Below are positions 1 to 5,277 of a stretch of 5,551 nucleotides of DNA, in pieces. The stretch is from Lysobacterales bacterium (GTDB lineage: Bacteria > Pseudomonadota > Gammaproteobacteria > Xanthomonadales > Marinicellaceae). The DNA lies in contig JALWML010000203.1 of the NCBI GenBank assembly GCA_027083915.1, positions 1-5,551 of the forward strand. The letters run 5' to 3'. Position 1 is the stretch's first letter, and the number at the start of each line of letters is the position of its first letter. The notes below the pieces were generated by a model. It did not search any database and was not told the origin of the DNA. It saw nothing but the letters and a program-made list of their open reading frames with translations. Both the position numbers and the translations under genes were made by a program.

Positions 1-529
1 GAAAAAATATCTATTATTAATGTGTGTCGTGTTTGTTTTCGAGGGTTTCGCAGATTTTTATATGGAAGCCAATCAACTATCGAAAGAAGAATTTGAGTTG
101 ATAAAGAAGCTGGGTGAAAATTTAGGTATTAGTCCCAAAAATGAAGTTGTACAAATTATCTCTTGGCATAATGGAAAATTATTTGATGATGACTATAATA
201 AATATGCAGATATTGCTTATTCTGTTCATCGACTAGGATTAAACTTCAAATCTCAATTTTATTTGAATTGTAGAACCATGAAAAACTTGCCTTGGCAATG
301 TAAAAAGCATGAACATACCACTATAAGTTTAAATACGAATGATAAGAAAGATATTGAAATCCAAATGAGTAAAGGACAAACTGTTGATGAGTTTTTAGCT
401 CTTTCGGTTTATGCTAGGGAGCAAAAGCCCGTGCAATGGGATGCAAAAATGGTAACTATCGAATCAAAAGAGGATAATCTGTTTGATGTGTCATATAAAA
501 AAATTGGTGAAGATTGCTTCTATCACTAG
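1..529 (+). CDS. Unrecognised, probably exported protein; start just off the left edge, frame ended by an amber codon
   Basis: I do not recognise this protein family. The frame is open to the left edge. Read from base 2 it begins KKYLLLMCVVFVFEGFA, and base 1 is G, so an ATG using bases -1 to 1 would give MKKYLLL, a typical signal-peptide start with a possible cleavage after GFA. The Glu inside the hydrophobic stretch is atypical. Internal ATGs at 20 and 62 are alternatives, but 20 would cut off the basic n-region and 62 the whole hydrophobic segment. The mature part is hydrophilic, lysine-rich and probably globular, with Cys in NCRT, WQC and EDC. There is no lipobox and no recognisable catalytic motif. 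The frame ends at TAG (527-529), but an in-frame continuation follows (see 530-679), so this is probably the N-terminal three quarters of a protein of about 226 residues. Codon use is AT-rich like its neighbours. Its role and its relation to prpF are unknown. Confidence 0.6.
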   Translation, partial: KKYLLLMCVVFVFEGFADFYMEANQLSKEEFELIKKLGENLGISPKNEVVQIISWHNGKLFDDDYNKYADIAYSVHRLGLNFKSQFYLNCRTMKNLPWQCKKHEHTTISLNTNDKKDIEIQMSKGQTVDEFLALSVYAREQKPVQWDAKMVTIESKEDNLFDVSYKKIGEDCFYH

Positions 530-679
530 AGTATAAAACAATTTAATACCAATGGTGTTATTAGTTATCAAGTGGATGTCAGTGATTTCGCGACTTTTAT
601 GAATTGCGAACCAGATATATATGGTTATGAGGCTTTATATGATGAGTATATAATTTACCAAAAGCCAAACAATAAATAA
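530..679 (+). pseudogene. In-frame continuation of the upstream gene after the amber codon (49 codons plus TAA)
   Basis: Directly after TAG (527-529) the same frame runs for 49 sense codons to TAA (677-679). It encodes a protein-like segment starting SIKQFNTNGVISYQVDVSDF and ending YIIYQKPNNK. Amino-acid content (Tyr, Asp, Asn, Ile) resembles the upstream part. It contributes one Cys (NCEP), which would bring the mature protein to four cysteines, an even number that suits an exported disulfide-bonded protein. There is no ribosome binding site or early start codon, so it is unlikely to be an independent gene. The simplest reading is one C-terminal domain severed by a single nonsense substitution or a sequencing error. 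A genuine short protein or read-through is less likely. The assignment rests on frame continuity and composition only. Confidence 0.5.
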
Positions 680-680
680 A

Positions 681-709
681 TTGTGAAATTTGTTATTGTC
701 ACTTAAAAT
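681..709 (+). promoter_or_regulatory. Candidate sigma-70 promoter for prpF
   Basis: TTGTGA (681-686, four of six matches to TTGACA) lies 17 bp upstream of TAAAAT (704-709, five of six matches to TATAAT). TATAAA at 709-714 is an alternative -10. The predicted start near 716 would give a leader of about 30 nt that contains the AAAAGG ribosome site at 734-739. The promoter begins two bases after the ochre codon of the preceding gene, which suggests prpF is transcribed independently. This was read by eye only. Confidence 0.45.
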
Positions 710-747
710 ATAAACTTATCAGAACTACTGGTCAAAAGGCATTTATC

Positions 748-1917
748 ATGACATTCAAACCCCAAATCAAAATCCCTGCTACTTATATGCGAGGTGGTAC
801 TTCTAAAGGCGTCTTTTTTAAGTTAGATGACTTGCCAGAACAAGCTCAAATTGCTGGTGAGTATAGAGATAAGTTATTGTTGCGAATAATTGGTTCGCCT
901 GACCCTTATGGCAAACAAACCGATGGCATGGGTGGAGCAACCTCCAGCACTTCAAAAACAGTTATCTTATCAAAAAGCACGCAAACCGATCACGATGTAG
1001 ATTATTTATTCGGGCAAGTGGCAATTGATCGACCTTTTGTTGATTGGAGTGGTAATTGTGGCAATTTAACCGCGGCAGTTGGTTCATTTGCTATTACTTC
1101 GGGCATTGTTGATGCCAATAAAATACCTGACAATGGTATCTGTGTGGTGAAAATTTGGCAGGCTAATATCAAAAAAACCATTATCGCACATGTTCCAATC
1201 ACAAATGGGCAAGTACAAGAAACAGGGGATTTTGAACTTGATGGGGTAACTTTTCCTGCTGCTGAAGTGAAAATTGAGTTTGTCGAGCCTACCGCTGATA
1301 AACTATTTCCAACTGACAATATTGTTGATGACCTAGAAGTTCCGGGAGTTGGAATATTTAAAGTAACATTAATTAATGCTGGCATTCCAACTATTTTTTT
1401 AAATGCCCAAGACCTAAATTATAGGGGCTCAGAGCTGCAAGGCGATATCAATAGTGATGAAAAAGCCTTAGCCATGTTTGAAATCATACGTGCCTATGGC
1501 GCGGTTAAAATGGGTTTGATTGATAACATCGAACAAGCCAAAAGTAGACAACACACACCTAAAGTAGCCTTTGTTGCACCAGCAAGTAGTTATGTTTCAT
1601 CAAGTGGTAAAGCAATAAAAGTCTCAGATATTGACCTCAATGTTCGTGCCTTATCTATGGGCTTATTACACCATGCTATGATGGGAACGGCCGCCGTTGC
1701 CATTGCTACAGCATCAGCCATCCCTGGTACGTTAGTGAACCTAGCGGCAGGCGGGAAAGAACGTAACTTTGTTACCTTTGGTCACCCTTCAGGTACATTA
1801 AAAGTGGGTGCAGAAGTGGTTCAAGTAAATGGACAATGGCAAGCCAAAAAAGTCATTATGAGCCGTAGCGCTCGGGTGTTGATGGAAGGTAAGGTTTGTG
1901 TACCTGAAGTTGCCTAA
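748..1917 (+). CDS. prpF: 2-methylaconitate cis-trans isomerase PrpF (AcnD-associated)
   Basis: This 389-residue protein matches the PrpF family in length and along its whole sequence. PrpF is a cytoplasmic enzyme with a DAP-epimerase-like two-domain fold. It isomerises the 2-methylaconitate made by AcnD so that the methylcitrate cycle of propionate breakdown can proceed. Visible family motifs are RGGTSKG (residues 15-21), QTDGMGG (57-63), WSGNCGN (100-106), GHPSGTLKVG (345-354) and the C-terminal RSARVLMEG (373-381). Lys70 and Cys104 appear to correspond to the active-site Lys/Cys pair described for Shewanella PrpF (assignment from memory). The start at 748 is supported by AAAAGG at 734-739, 8 nt upstream. 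Related isomerases of the same superfamily act on oxalomesaconate or methylitaconate, but the N- and C-terminal signatures favour PrpF. Usually prpF sits next to acnD in a prpBC-acnD-prpF cluster. Here its neighbours are an unrelated gene and rpe, so its partners must lie elsewhere. Confidence 0.93.
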   Translation: MTFKPQIKIPATYMRGGTSKGVFFKLDDLPEQAQIAGEYRDKLLLRIIGSPDPYGKQTDGMGGATSSTSKTVILSKSTQTDHDVDYLFGQVAIDRPFVDWSGNCGNLTAAVGSFAITSGIVDANKIPDNGICVVKIWQANIKKTIIAHVPITNGQVQETGDFELDGVTFPAAEVKIEFVEPTADKLFPTDNIVDDLEVPGVGIFKVTLINAGIPTIFLNAQDLNYRGSELQGDINSDEKALAMFEIIRAYGAVKMGLIDNIEQAKSRQHTPKVAFVAPASSYVSSSGKAIKVSDIDLNVRALSMGLLHHAMMGTAAVAIATASAIPGTLVNLAAGGKERNFVTFGHPSGTLKVGAEVVQVNGQWQAKKVIMSRSARVLMEGKVCVPEVA

Positions 1918-1952
1918 ATAATTAAATTTATTTAGTTAACTTACAATCTGCC

Positions 1953-1981
1953 TTGACAATATTTTTATATTAGTAAATACT
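1953..1981 (+). promoter_or_regulatory. Candidate rpe promoter with consensus -35
   Basis: A perfect TTGACA lies at 1953-1958. The best -10 at a 17-bp spacing is AATACT (1976-1981, four of six), with TAAATA (1974-1979, 15-bp spacing) as an alternative, so the -10 is uncertain. It sits in a 95-bp spacer of almost pure A/T between prpF and rpe. An inverted repeat (1969-1984) covers the -10 region. The rpe ribosome site would be the GAG at 2002-2004. Confidence 0.45.
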
Positions 1982-1984
1982 AAT
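1969..1984. repeat. Perfect 7-bp inverted repeat (ATTAGTA-AA-TACTAAT), possible operator
   Basis: The arms ATTAGTA (1969-1975) and TACTAAT (1978-1984) are exact reverse complements separated by AA. The dyad covers the expected -10 region of the rpe promoter, 10 bp downstream of the -35 box, where a bound dimeric regulator would block polymerase. The surrounding sequence is so AT-rich that chance dyads are common, though the G/C pair inside each arm makes this one more specific than the nearby AATT repeats. No regulator is identified. Confidence 0.35.
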
Positions 1985-2012
1985 TAATAATTAATTAATT
2001 TGAGTGTTTAAT

Positions 2013-2681
2013 ATGTCAAAATTTATCATTTCTCCTTCAATTTTATCTGCCGACTTTGCGCGTCTCGGTGAAGACACTCAAGCAGTCTTGGATGCTGGTG
2101 CTGATTGGGTTCACTTTGATGTGATGGATAATCATTATGTACCAAACTTAACTATTGGTCCTATGGTTTGTCAGGCACTACGTGATTTTGGTATTACGGC
2201 ACCTATTGACGTACATTTGATGGTTAAACCTGTTGATAGAATTATTCCTGATTTTGCTAAGGCTGGTGCGAGTATGATTACTTTTCATCCTGAAGCCTCT
2301 GAGCATGTTGATAGAACATTGGGTTTGATTAAAGAGTCGGGTTGCCAGGCAGGTTTAGTATTAAATCCAGCTACGCCACTGCATATTTTAGAACATGTTA
2401 TGGATAAGTTAGACATGATTTTATTGATGTCGGTTAATCCAGGTTTTGGTGGACAAAGCTTTATCCCTGAAACGCTCAACAAAACACGTCTTGTGCGTGA
2501 GTTGATTGATAAGAGTGGACGAGACATTCGACTGGAAATTGATGGTGGTGTCAAAATTAATAATATTCGCGAGATTATGCAAGCAGGTGCTGATACCTTT
2601 GTTGCAGGGTCTGCTATTTTTAATACACAAGACTATAAAGCCACAATTGATGCGATGCGCGAGCAGTTAGCATTGGGTTAA
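2013..2681 (+). CDS. rpe: Ribulose-phosphate 3-epimerase
   Basis: This 222-residue cytoplasmic TIM-barrel enzyme interconverts D-ribulose 5-phosphate and D-xylulose 5-phosphate in the pentose phosphate pathway, and in the Calvin cycle where present. All family motifs are visible: SPSILSADFARLGED (residues 7-21), VHFDVMDNHYVPN (33-45), DVHLMV (66-71), SVNPGFGGQ (140-148), EIDGGV (175-180) and the phosphate-binding GADTFVAGSAIF near the C-terminus. Expected metal ligands are His34, Asp36, His68 and Asp177, the two Asp being the acid/base pair. I chose ATG at 2013 over an in-frame GTG at 2004. It gives the usual MSK-type N-terminus, and the GAG at 2002-2004 is then a ribosome site 8 nt upstream. 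In many gammaproteobacteria rpe is followed by gph; here it is not. No GC-rich terminator follows it, so read-through into the downstream operon is possible. Confidence 0.96.
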   Translation: MSKFIISPSILSADFARLGEDTQAVLDAGADWVHFDVMDNHYVPNLTIGPMVCQALRDFGITAPIDVHLMVKPVDRIIPDFAKAGASMITFHPEASEHVDRTLGLIKESGCQAGLVLNPATPLHILEHVMDKLDMILLMSVNPGFGGQSFIPETLNKTRLVRELIDKSGRDIRLEIDGGVKINNIREIMQAGADTFVAGSAIFNTQDYKATIDAMREQLALG

Positions 2682-2698
2682 ACCTTTAGTAGTCCATA

Positions 2699-2716
2699 AA
2701 TTCATGTTCAATTCAT
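2699..2716 (+). repeat. Two perfect AATTCAT direct repeats at 11-bp spacing, probable response-regulator box
   Basis: AATTCAT occurs at 2699-2705 and again at 2710-2716, separated by GTTC, so the copies are 11 bp apart on the same face of the helix. Tandem direct repeats with about one helical turn between them are the usual binding site of head-to-tail dimers of OmpR/PhoB/PhoP-type regulators. The encoded regulator at 3223 belongs to this class. The second copy ends 10 bp before the -10 box, a spacing typical of PhoP-like activators that replace a weak -35. The exact motif is my reading, not a match to a known matrix. Confidence 0.6.
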
Positions 2717-2732
2717 CCTATTGTGCTAGAAT
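2704..2732 (+). promoter_or_regulatory. Activator-type promoter with extended -10 for the PepSY-phoPQ-mazG operon
   Basis: An extended -10, TGC-TAGAAT, lies at 2724-2732 (five of six matches plus the TG element). The -35 position at 17-bp spacing (2704-2709, ATGTTC) barely resembles consensus and is buried in the AATTCAT repeats, which fits an activator-dependent promoter. Transcription would start near 2739-2740, only about 2-3 nt before the ATG at 2742, so the transcript would be almost leaderless. Confidence 0.5.
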
Positions 2733-2741
2733 TGTGCCACG

Positions 2742-3212
2742 ATGAAGAAAATGACGATAAAATTGTATAGTGTAGTATTGATTGGTTTGTTGCTTATAGC
2801 GCCCATAACTACTGCAAAAAACAACAAAGAGGTTTCATTAGCTGAAGCCTCCCAAGCAATTCGTCTGGAGACAAAGGGTAAGATTATTTCTGCACGGACA
2901 ATGAACTCAAACGGTCATTCTACACATAAGATTCAAGTGCTAACGCCCTCTGGACGCGTTAAAACATTCAGAGTACCTGTCAATCAAAGTAATCAAAAAA
3001 ATCATAATTCGAGGAATAATTCTTCACATCAAAGACCTGACTCATACAACCGAAACTATCAACAAAAGCAGAGTAATATAAATCGCAGTCAACTTCGTGA
3101 TAGACCCATGCATAACTCTCGCTTAAATACACCACGACAAAACATAATCCCTCGAAGCAGAACACAAGTGAATAACCCTCCTGCTACGCGAGGAACATCT
3201 GATAATAAATAG
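2742..3212 (+). CDS. Small exported PepSY-like protein with basic Asn/Arg-rich tail
   Basis: This 156-residue protein starts with a clear signal peptide (MKKMTIK, hydrophobic core at residues 9-22, cleavage likely after TTA at 25), so it should be periplasmic. Residues about 29-79 resemble a short PepSY domain: SLAEASQAI helix, KGKIISART strand, then KIQVLTPSGRVKTFRV. Small PepSY-like genes often precede PhoP/PhoQ-type pairs in gammaproteobacteria and are thought to modulate the kinase in the periplasm. Residues 81-156 form a low-complexity, probably disordered tail with 16 Asn, 11 Arg and 3 Lys but no Glu and only 3 Asp, strongly basic. It could bind polyanions such as LPS, or compete with cations at an acidic sensor; that is inference. 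An ATG at 2751 is an alternative start that keeps the signal peptide. No clear ribosome site precedes either start. The response regulator follows after 10 nt. Confidence 0.75.
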   Translation: MKKMTIKLYSVVLIGLLLIAPITTAKNNKEVSLAEASQAIRLETKGKIISARTMNSNGHSTHKIQVLTPSGRVKTFRVPVNQSNQKNHNSRNNSSHQRPDSYNRNYQQKQSNINRSQLRDRPMHNSRLNTPRQNIIPRSRTQVNNPPATRGTSDNK

Positions 3213-3222
3213 TAGACAAGAT

Positions 3223-3912
3223 ATGAAGATATTACTGATTGAAGACGATGAGAACTTAAGAGAAGTTTTAGAAAAAAGACTAAAAGAAGAAGGTTTTGTA
3301 GTTGAAAGTGCTGATAATGGTGAAGATGGTTTGTATCTTGGCCGTGAATTTGAATTTGACTTGGCGATTATTGACCTAGGTTTGCCACGAGTGTCTGGTA
3401 TGGAAGTTATTCAGACCTTAAGAGATGAAGAGCGCTCTTTTCCTATATTAGTGTTAACTGCCCGGGGTTCTTGGCAGGATAAAGTCATGGGATTAGATGC
3501 TGGTGCGGATGATTATTTGGTTAAACCTTTTCACTTTCCGGAATTGCTTGCACGTGTCAATGCTTTGGTGCGTCGTTCAGCTGGATTTTCTTCTCCAGAA
3601 CTGGTCTGTGGCTATATTTCCTTAAACACATCTACAGGTGAGGTGAAATCTGAAGAAAAAATAGTTGACTTAACATCTTACGAATACAAGGTTCTTGAAT
3701 ATTTAATGTTACATCAAGGTGAAGTGGTATCGAAAAGTACGTTAACAGAACATATTTATCACCAAGATTATGACCGCGATAGTAATGTAATTGAGGTGTT
3801 TGTTGGTCGATTGCGCCGCAAAATTCAGTCCGATAAACATAAACAAAAAGTCATTGAGACCCTTCGTGGTCGTGGTTACCGCATGCGACCTCCTGAGGAA
3901 GAGGAAGAGTAA
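3223..3912 (+). CDS. phoP: PhoP-like two-component response regulator (OmpR/PhoB family)
   Basis: This 229-residue cytoplasmic DNA-binding regulator has the OmpR-family layout. The receiver domain (1-118) carries the acidic pair Asp8/Asp9, phospho-acceptor Asp51 in IIDLGLP, Thr79 in VLTA and Lys101 in LVKPF. The winged-helix domain (about 128-223) has SYEYKVLEYLMLH (152-164), recognition helix SNVIEVFVGRLRRKI (187-201) and wing RGRGYR (215-220). The sequence reads closest to PhoP/QseB/PmrA-like regulators. PhoP is chosen because the partner kinase has a PhoQ-type H-box, but orthology to enteric PhoP is unproven. The protein ends in an unusual PPEEEEE tail whose purine-rich codons also supply the ribosome site of the next gene. 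It lies 10 nt after the PepSY-like gene and 6 nt before the kinase gene. It probably activates its own operon through the AATTCAT repeats at 2699-2716. Confidence 0.9.
   Translation: MKILLIEDDENLREVLEKRLKEEGFVVESADNGEDGLYLGREFEFDLAIIDLGLPRVSGMEVIQTLRDEERSFPILVLTARGSWQDKVMGLDAGADDYLVKPFHFPELLARVNALVRRSAGFSSPELVCGYISLNTSTGEVKSEEKIVDLTSYEYKVLEYLMLHQGEVVSKSTLTEHIYHQDYDRDSNVIEVFVGRLRRKIQSDKHKQKVIETLRGRGYRMRPPEEEEE
3895..3909 (+). promoter_or_regulatory. Purine-rich ribosome-binding region encoded inside the regulator's Glu tail
   Basis: GAGGAAGAGGAAGAG fills the last five sense codons of the response regulator (five Glu) and lies 9-23 nt upstream of the kinase ATG at 3919. Several overlapping GAGG/GGAAGAG Shine-Dalgarno registers are available, the closest ending 9 nt before the start. 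It explains how translation of the kinase starts with only a 6-nt intergenic gap. Confidence 0.6.
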
Positions 3913-3918
3913 AAGTCT

Positions 3919-5277
3919 ATGTCATTAAGGAAGTTTTCCTTAACCAATCGTTTAATCACAACTGCCACTTTAGCGTTGGTTATTGCTTTGGGCATGATTG
4001 GTGTGGTAATGGATAGAGCCTTTAAGGAAAAAACGCTCGATTTAGTTAAGGAACGTCTTGAAGGCTACGTGTTTGCTTTAATCTCTGTGATTGAAACAAC
4101 CGATGATAATAAGCTCTTTATTCATCAAAATTTACCCATACCAAAATTAATACAGCCTCAGTCAGGCATCTACGCACAAATAAGTGCGAAAGATTTTAAC
4201 TGGCAATCCGAGTCCATGCTTGGGTTGAAACTACCCGAAGTACAGCCAATAAAAACTGGTGAAACCTACTTTGATGCACCTTTGAGGTTTGAAGGTAAAG
4301 ATTATTTTCGCATGACATCGGGCATTGCTATAGATAATGGACAAACAGAAGTGCCGTATGTTTTAAGTGTCACAGAAGATGCTAAAAACTATTTCAGAGA
4401 ATTAGCTGAATTTGAAGAAACATTGTGGACGTGGTTGATTTTGACCAGTATTATTTTATTAGGAATCCAATACTTAATAATGAATTGGTCCTTGCGCCCA
4501 CTTAAAAGATTAACTGAAAATTTATTTGATTTAGAAAAAGGAAAAATTGCTCAAGTCAGTGATGATTATCCACCTGAGCTGGCTGGATTAACAACTAACT
4601 TAAACAAGTTGTTGGAAAATGAGCGTGAAAACCTTGATCGGCAACGCAAAACTTTAGGTGACTTGGCGCATTCATTAAAAACGCCATTAGCCATTATTCA
4701 CTCAGAGCTTGAGAATGAAGATAAAACCAATCGAGCTTTGATAAGTGAGCAAATCGCCAATATGAATGACATTGTCGAATACCAACTCAAGCGCGCAGCA
4801 GTTGCTGGACATCGTACATTTACCGTTGGTATTCCTGTTATTGACAAATTGGAACAAATTATCCGAACTTTGGATAAAGTTTATCGAACCAAAAAAGTCA
4901 AAACGCATATTCAGGCAGCGCCAGGGGCTGAGTTTTATGGAGAACATGGAGACTTGATGGAATTGCTAGGAAATTTGATTGAAAATGCCTACAAATGGTG
5001 TGACCAAAATGTGTCGGTTACAATAAAAACCTTAACCTTATTAAATAGAAAGCGCACAGGTTTAATTATTGAAATTGCCGATGATGGACCAGGTATTACC
5101 CAAGAGAAACGAAAAACTTTATTAGCCCGTGGAGTGCGAGGCGATGAAAAAGTTAAAGGGCATGGTATTGGTTTATCAATTGTTAATGATATAGTTGAAT
5201 CGTACCAAGGCAAGATAGAGATTAAATACCATGATTTGTTAAAAGGCGCTCATTTTATCATTACATTACCACCATGA
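3919..5277 (+). CDS. phoQ: PhoQ-like sensor histidine kinase
   Basis: This 452-residue inner-membrane kinase is the partner of the preceding regulator. The order is: short basic N-terminus, TM1 (about 11-31), periplasmic sensor (about 32-168), TM2 (about 169-189), HAMP linker (about 190-237), dimerisation/phospho-acceptor helix with DLAHSLKTPLA (248-258, His251), and HATPase domain with N box GNLIENAYKW (351-360), G1 box DDGPG (388-392) and G2 box GHGIGLS (414-420). All catalytic residues are present. The HSLKTPLA H-box is the form found in PhoQ and close relatives. The sensor is not recognisably identical to enteric PhoQ. It has a moderately acidic stretch just before TM2 (TEDAKNYFRELAEFEE, 152-167) that could face the membrane as the acidic patch of PhoQ does. 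The signal (divalent cations, cationic peptides, membrane stress) is therefore a guess. The stop codon overlaps the mazG start (ATGA). Confidence 0.9.
   Translation: MSLRKFSLTNRLITTATLALVIALGMIGVVMDRAFKEKTLDLVKERLEGYVFALISVIETTDDNKLFIHQNLPIPKLIQPQSGIYAQISAKDFNWQSESMLGLKLPEVQPIKTGETYFDAPLRFEGKDYFRMTSGIAIDNGQTEVPYVLSVTEDAKNYFRELAEFEETLWTWLILTSIILLGIQYLIMNWSLRPLKRLTENLFDLEKGKIAQVSDDYPPELAGLTTNLNKLLENERENLDRQRKTLGDLAHSLKTPLAIIHSELENEDKTNRALISEQIANMNDIVEYQLKRAAVAGHRTFTVGIPVIDKLEQIIRTLDKVYRTKKVKTHIQAAPGAEFYGEHGDLMELLGNLIENAYKWCDQNVSVTIKTLTLLNRKRTGLIIEIADDGPGITQEKRKTLLARGVRGDEKVKGHGIGLSIVNDIVESYQGKIEIKYHDLLKGAHFIITLPP

Noticed and set aside
682..702. TGTGA ... TCAC inverted half-sites resembling a CRP site before prpF
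   Set aside because: The half-sites are 12 nt apart instead of the 6 nt required, and the right half is incomplete. TTGTGA is better explained as the -35 box.
1002..1385. Minus-strand open frame of 127 codons inside prpF
   Set aside because: It lies wholly inside a well-supported gene, has no recognisable motif and no ribosome site. The same applies to minus-strand frames in rpe, the PepSY-like gene and the kinase gene.
1915..1934. TAAATAA/TTATTTA stem after prpF as a terminator
   Set aside because: The 7-bp stem is entirely A/T with a 6-nt loop and no clear U tract, too weak for an intrinsic terminator.
1989..2000. Palindrome AATTAATTAATT before rpe
   Set aside because: It is a simple AT repeat expected in such AT-rich spacer DNA, with no promoter-relative position that suggests function.
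2004..2012. GTG at 2004 as the rpe start (extra residues MFN)
   Set aside because: It would lack a ribosome site and add residues not usual in the family. The overlapping GAG works as the ribosome site for ATG 2013.
2682..2741. Terminator after rpe
   Set aside because: No GC-rich hairpin with a following U run is present in the 60-nt spacer, which is instead occupied by the direct repeats and the extended -10.
4766..4957. Plus-strand 63-codon frame inside the kinase gene
   Set aside because: It is out of frame with the conserved HisKA/HATPase coding sequence and has no recognisable domain or ribosome site.
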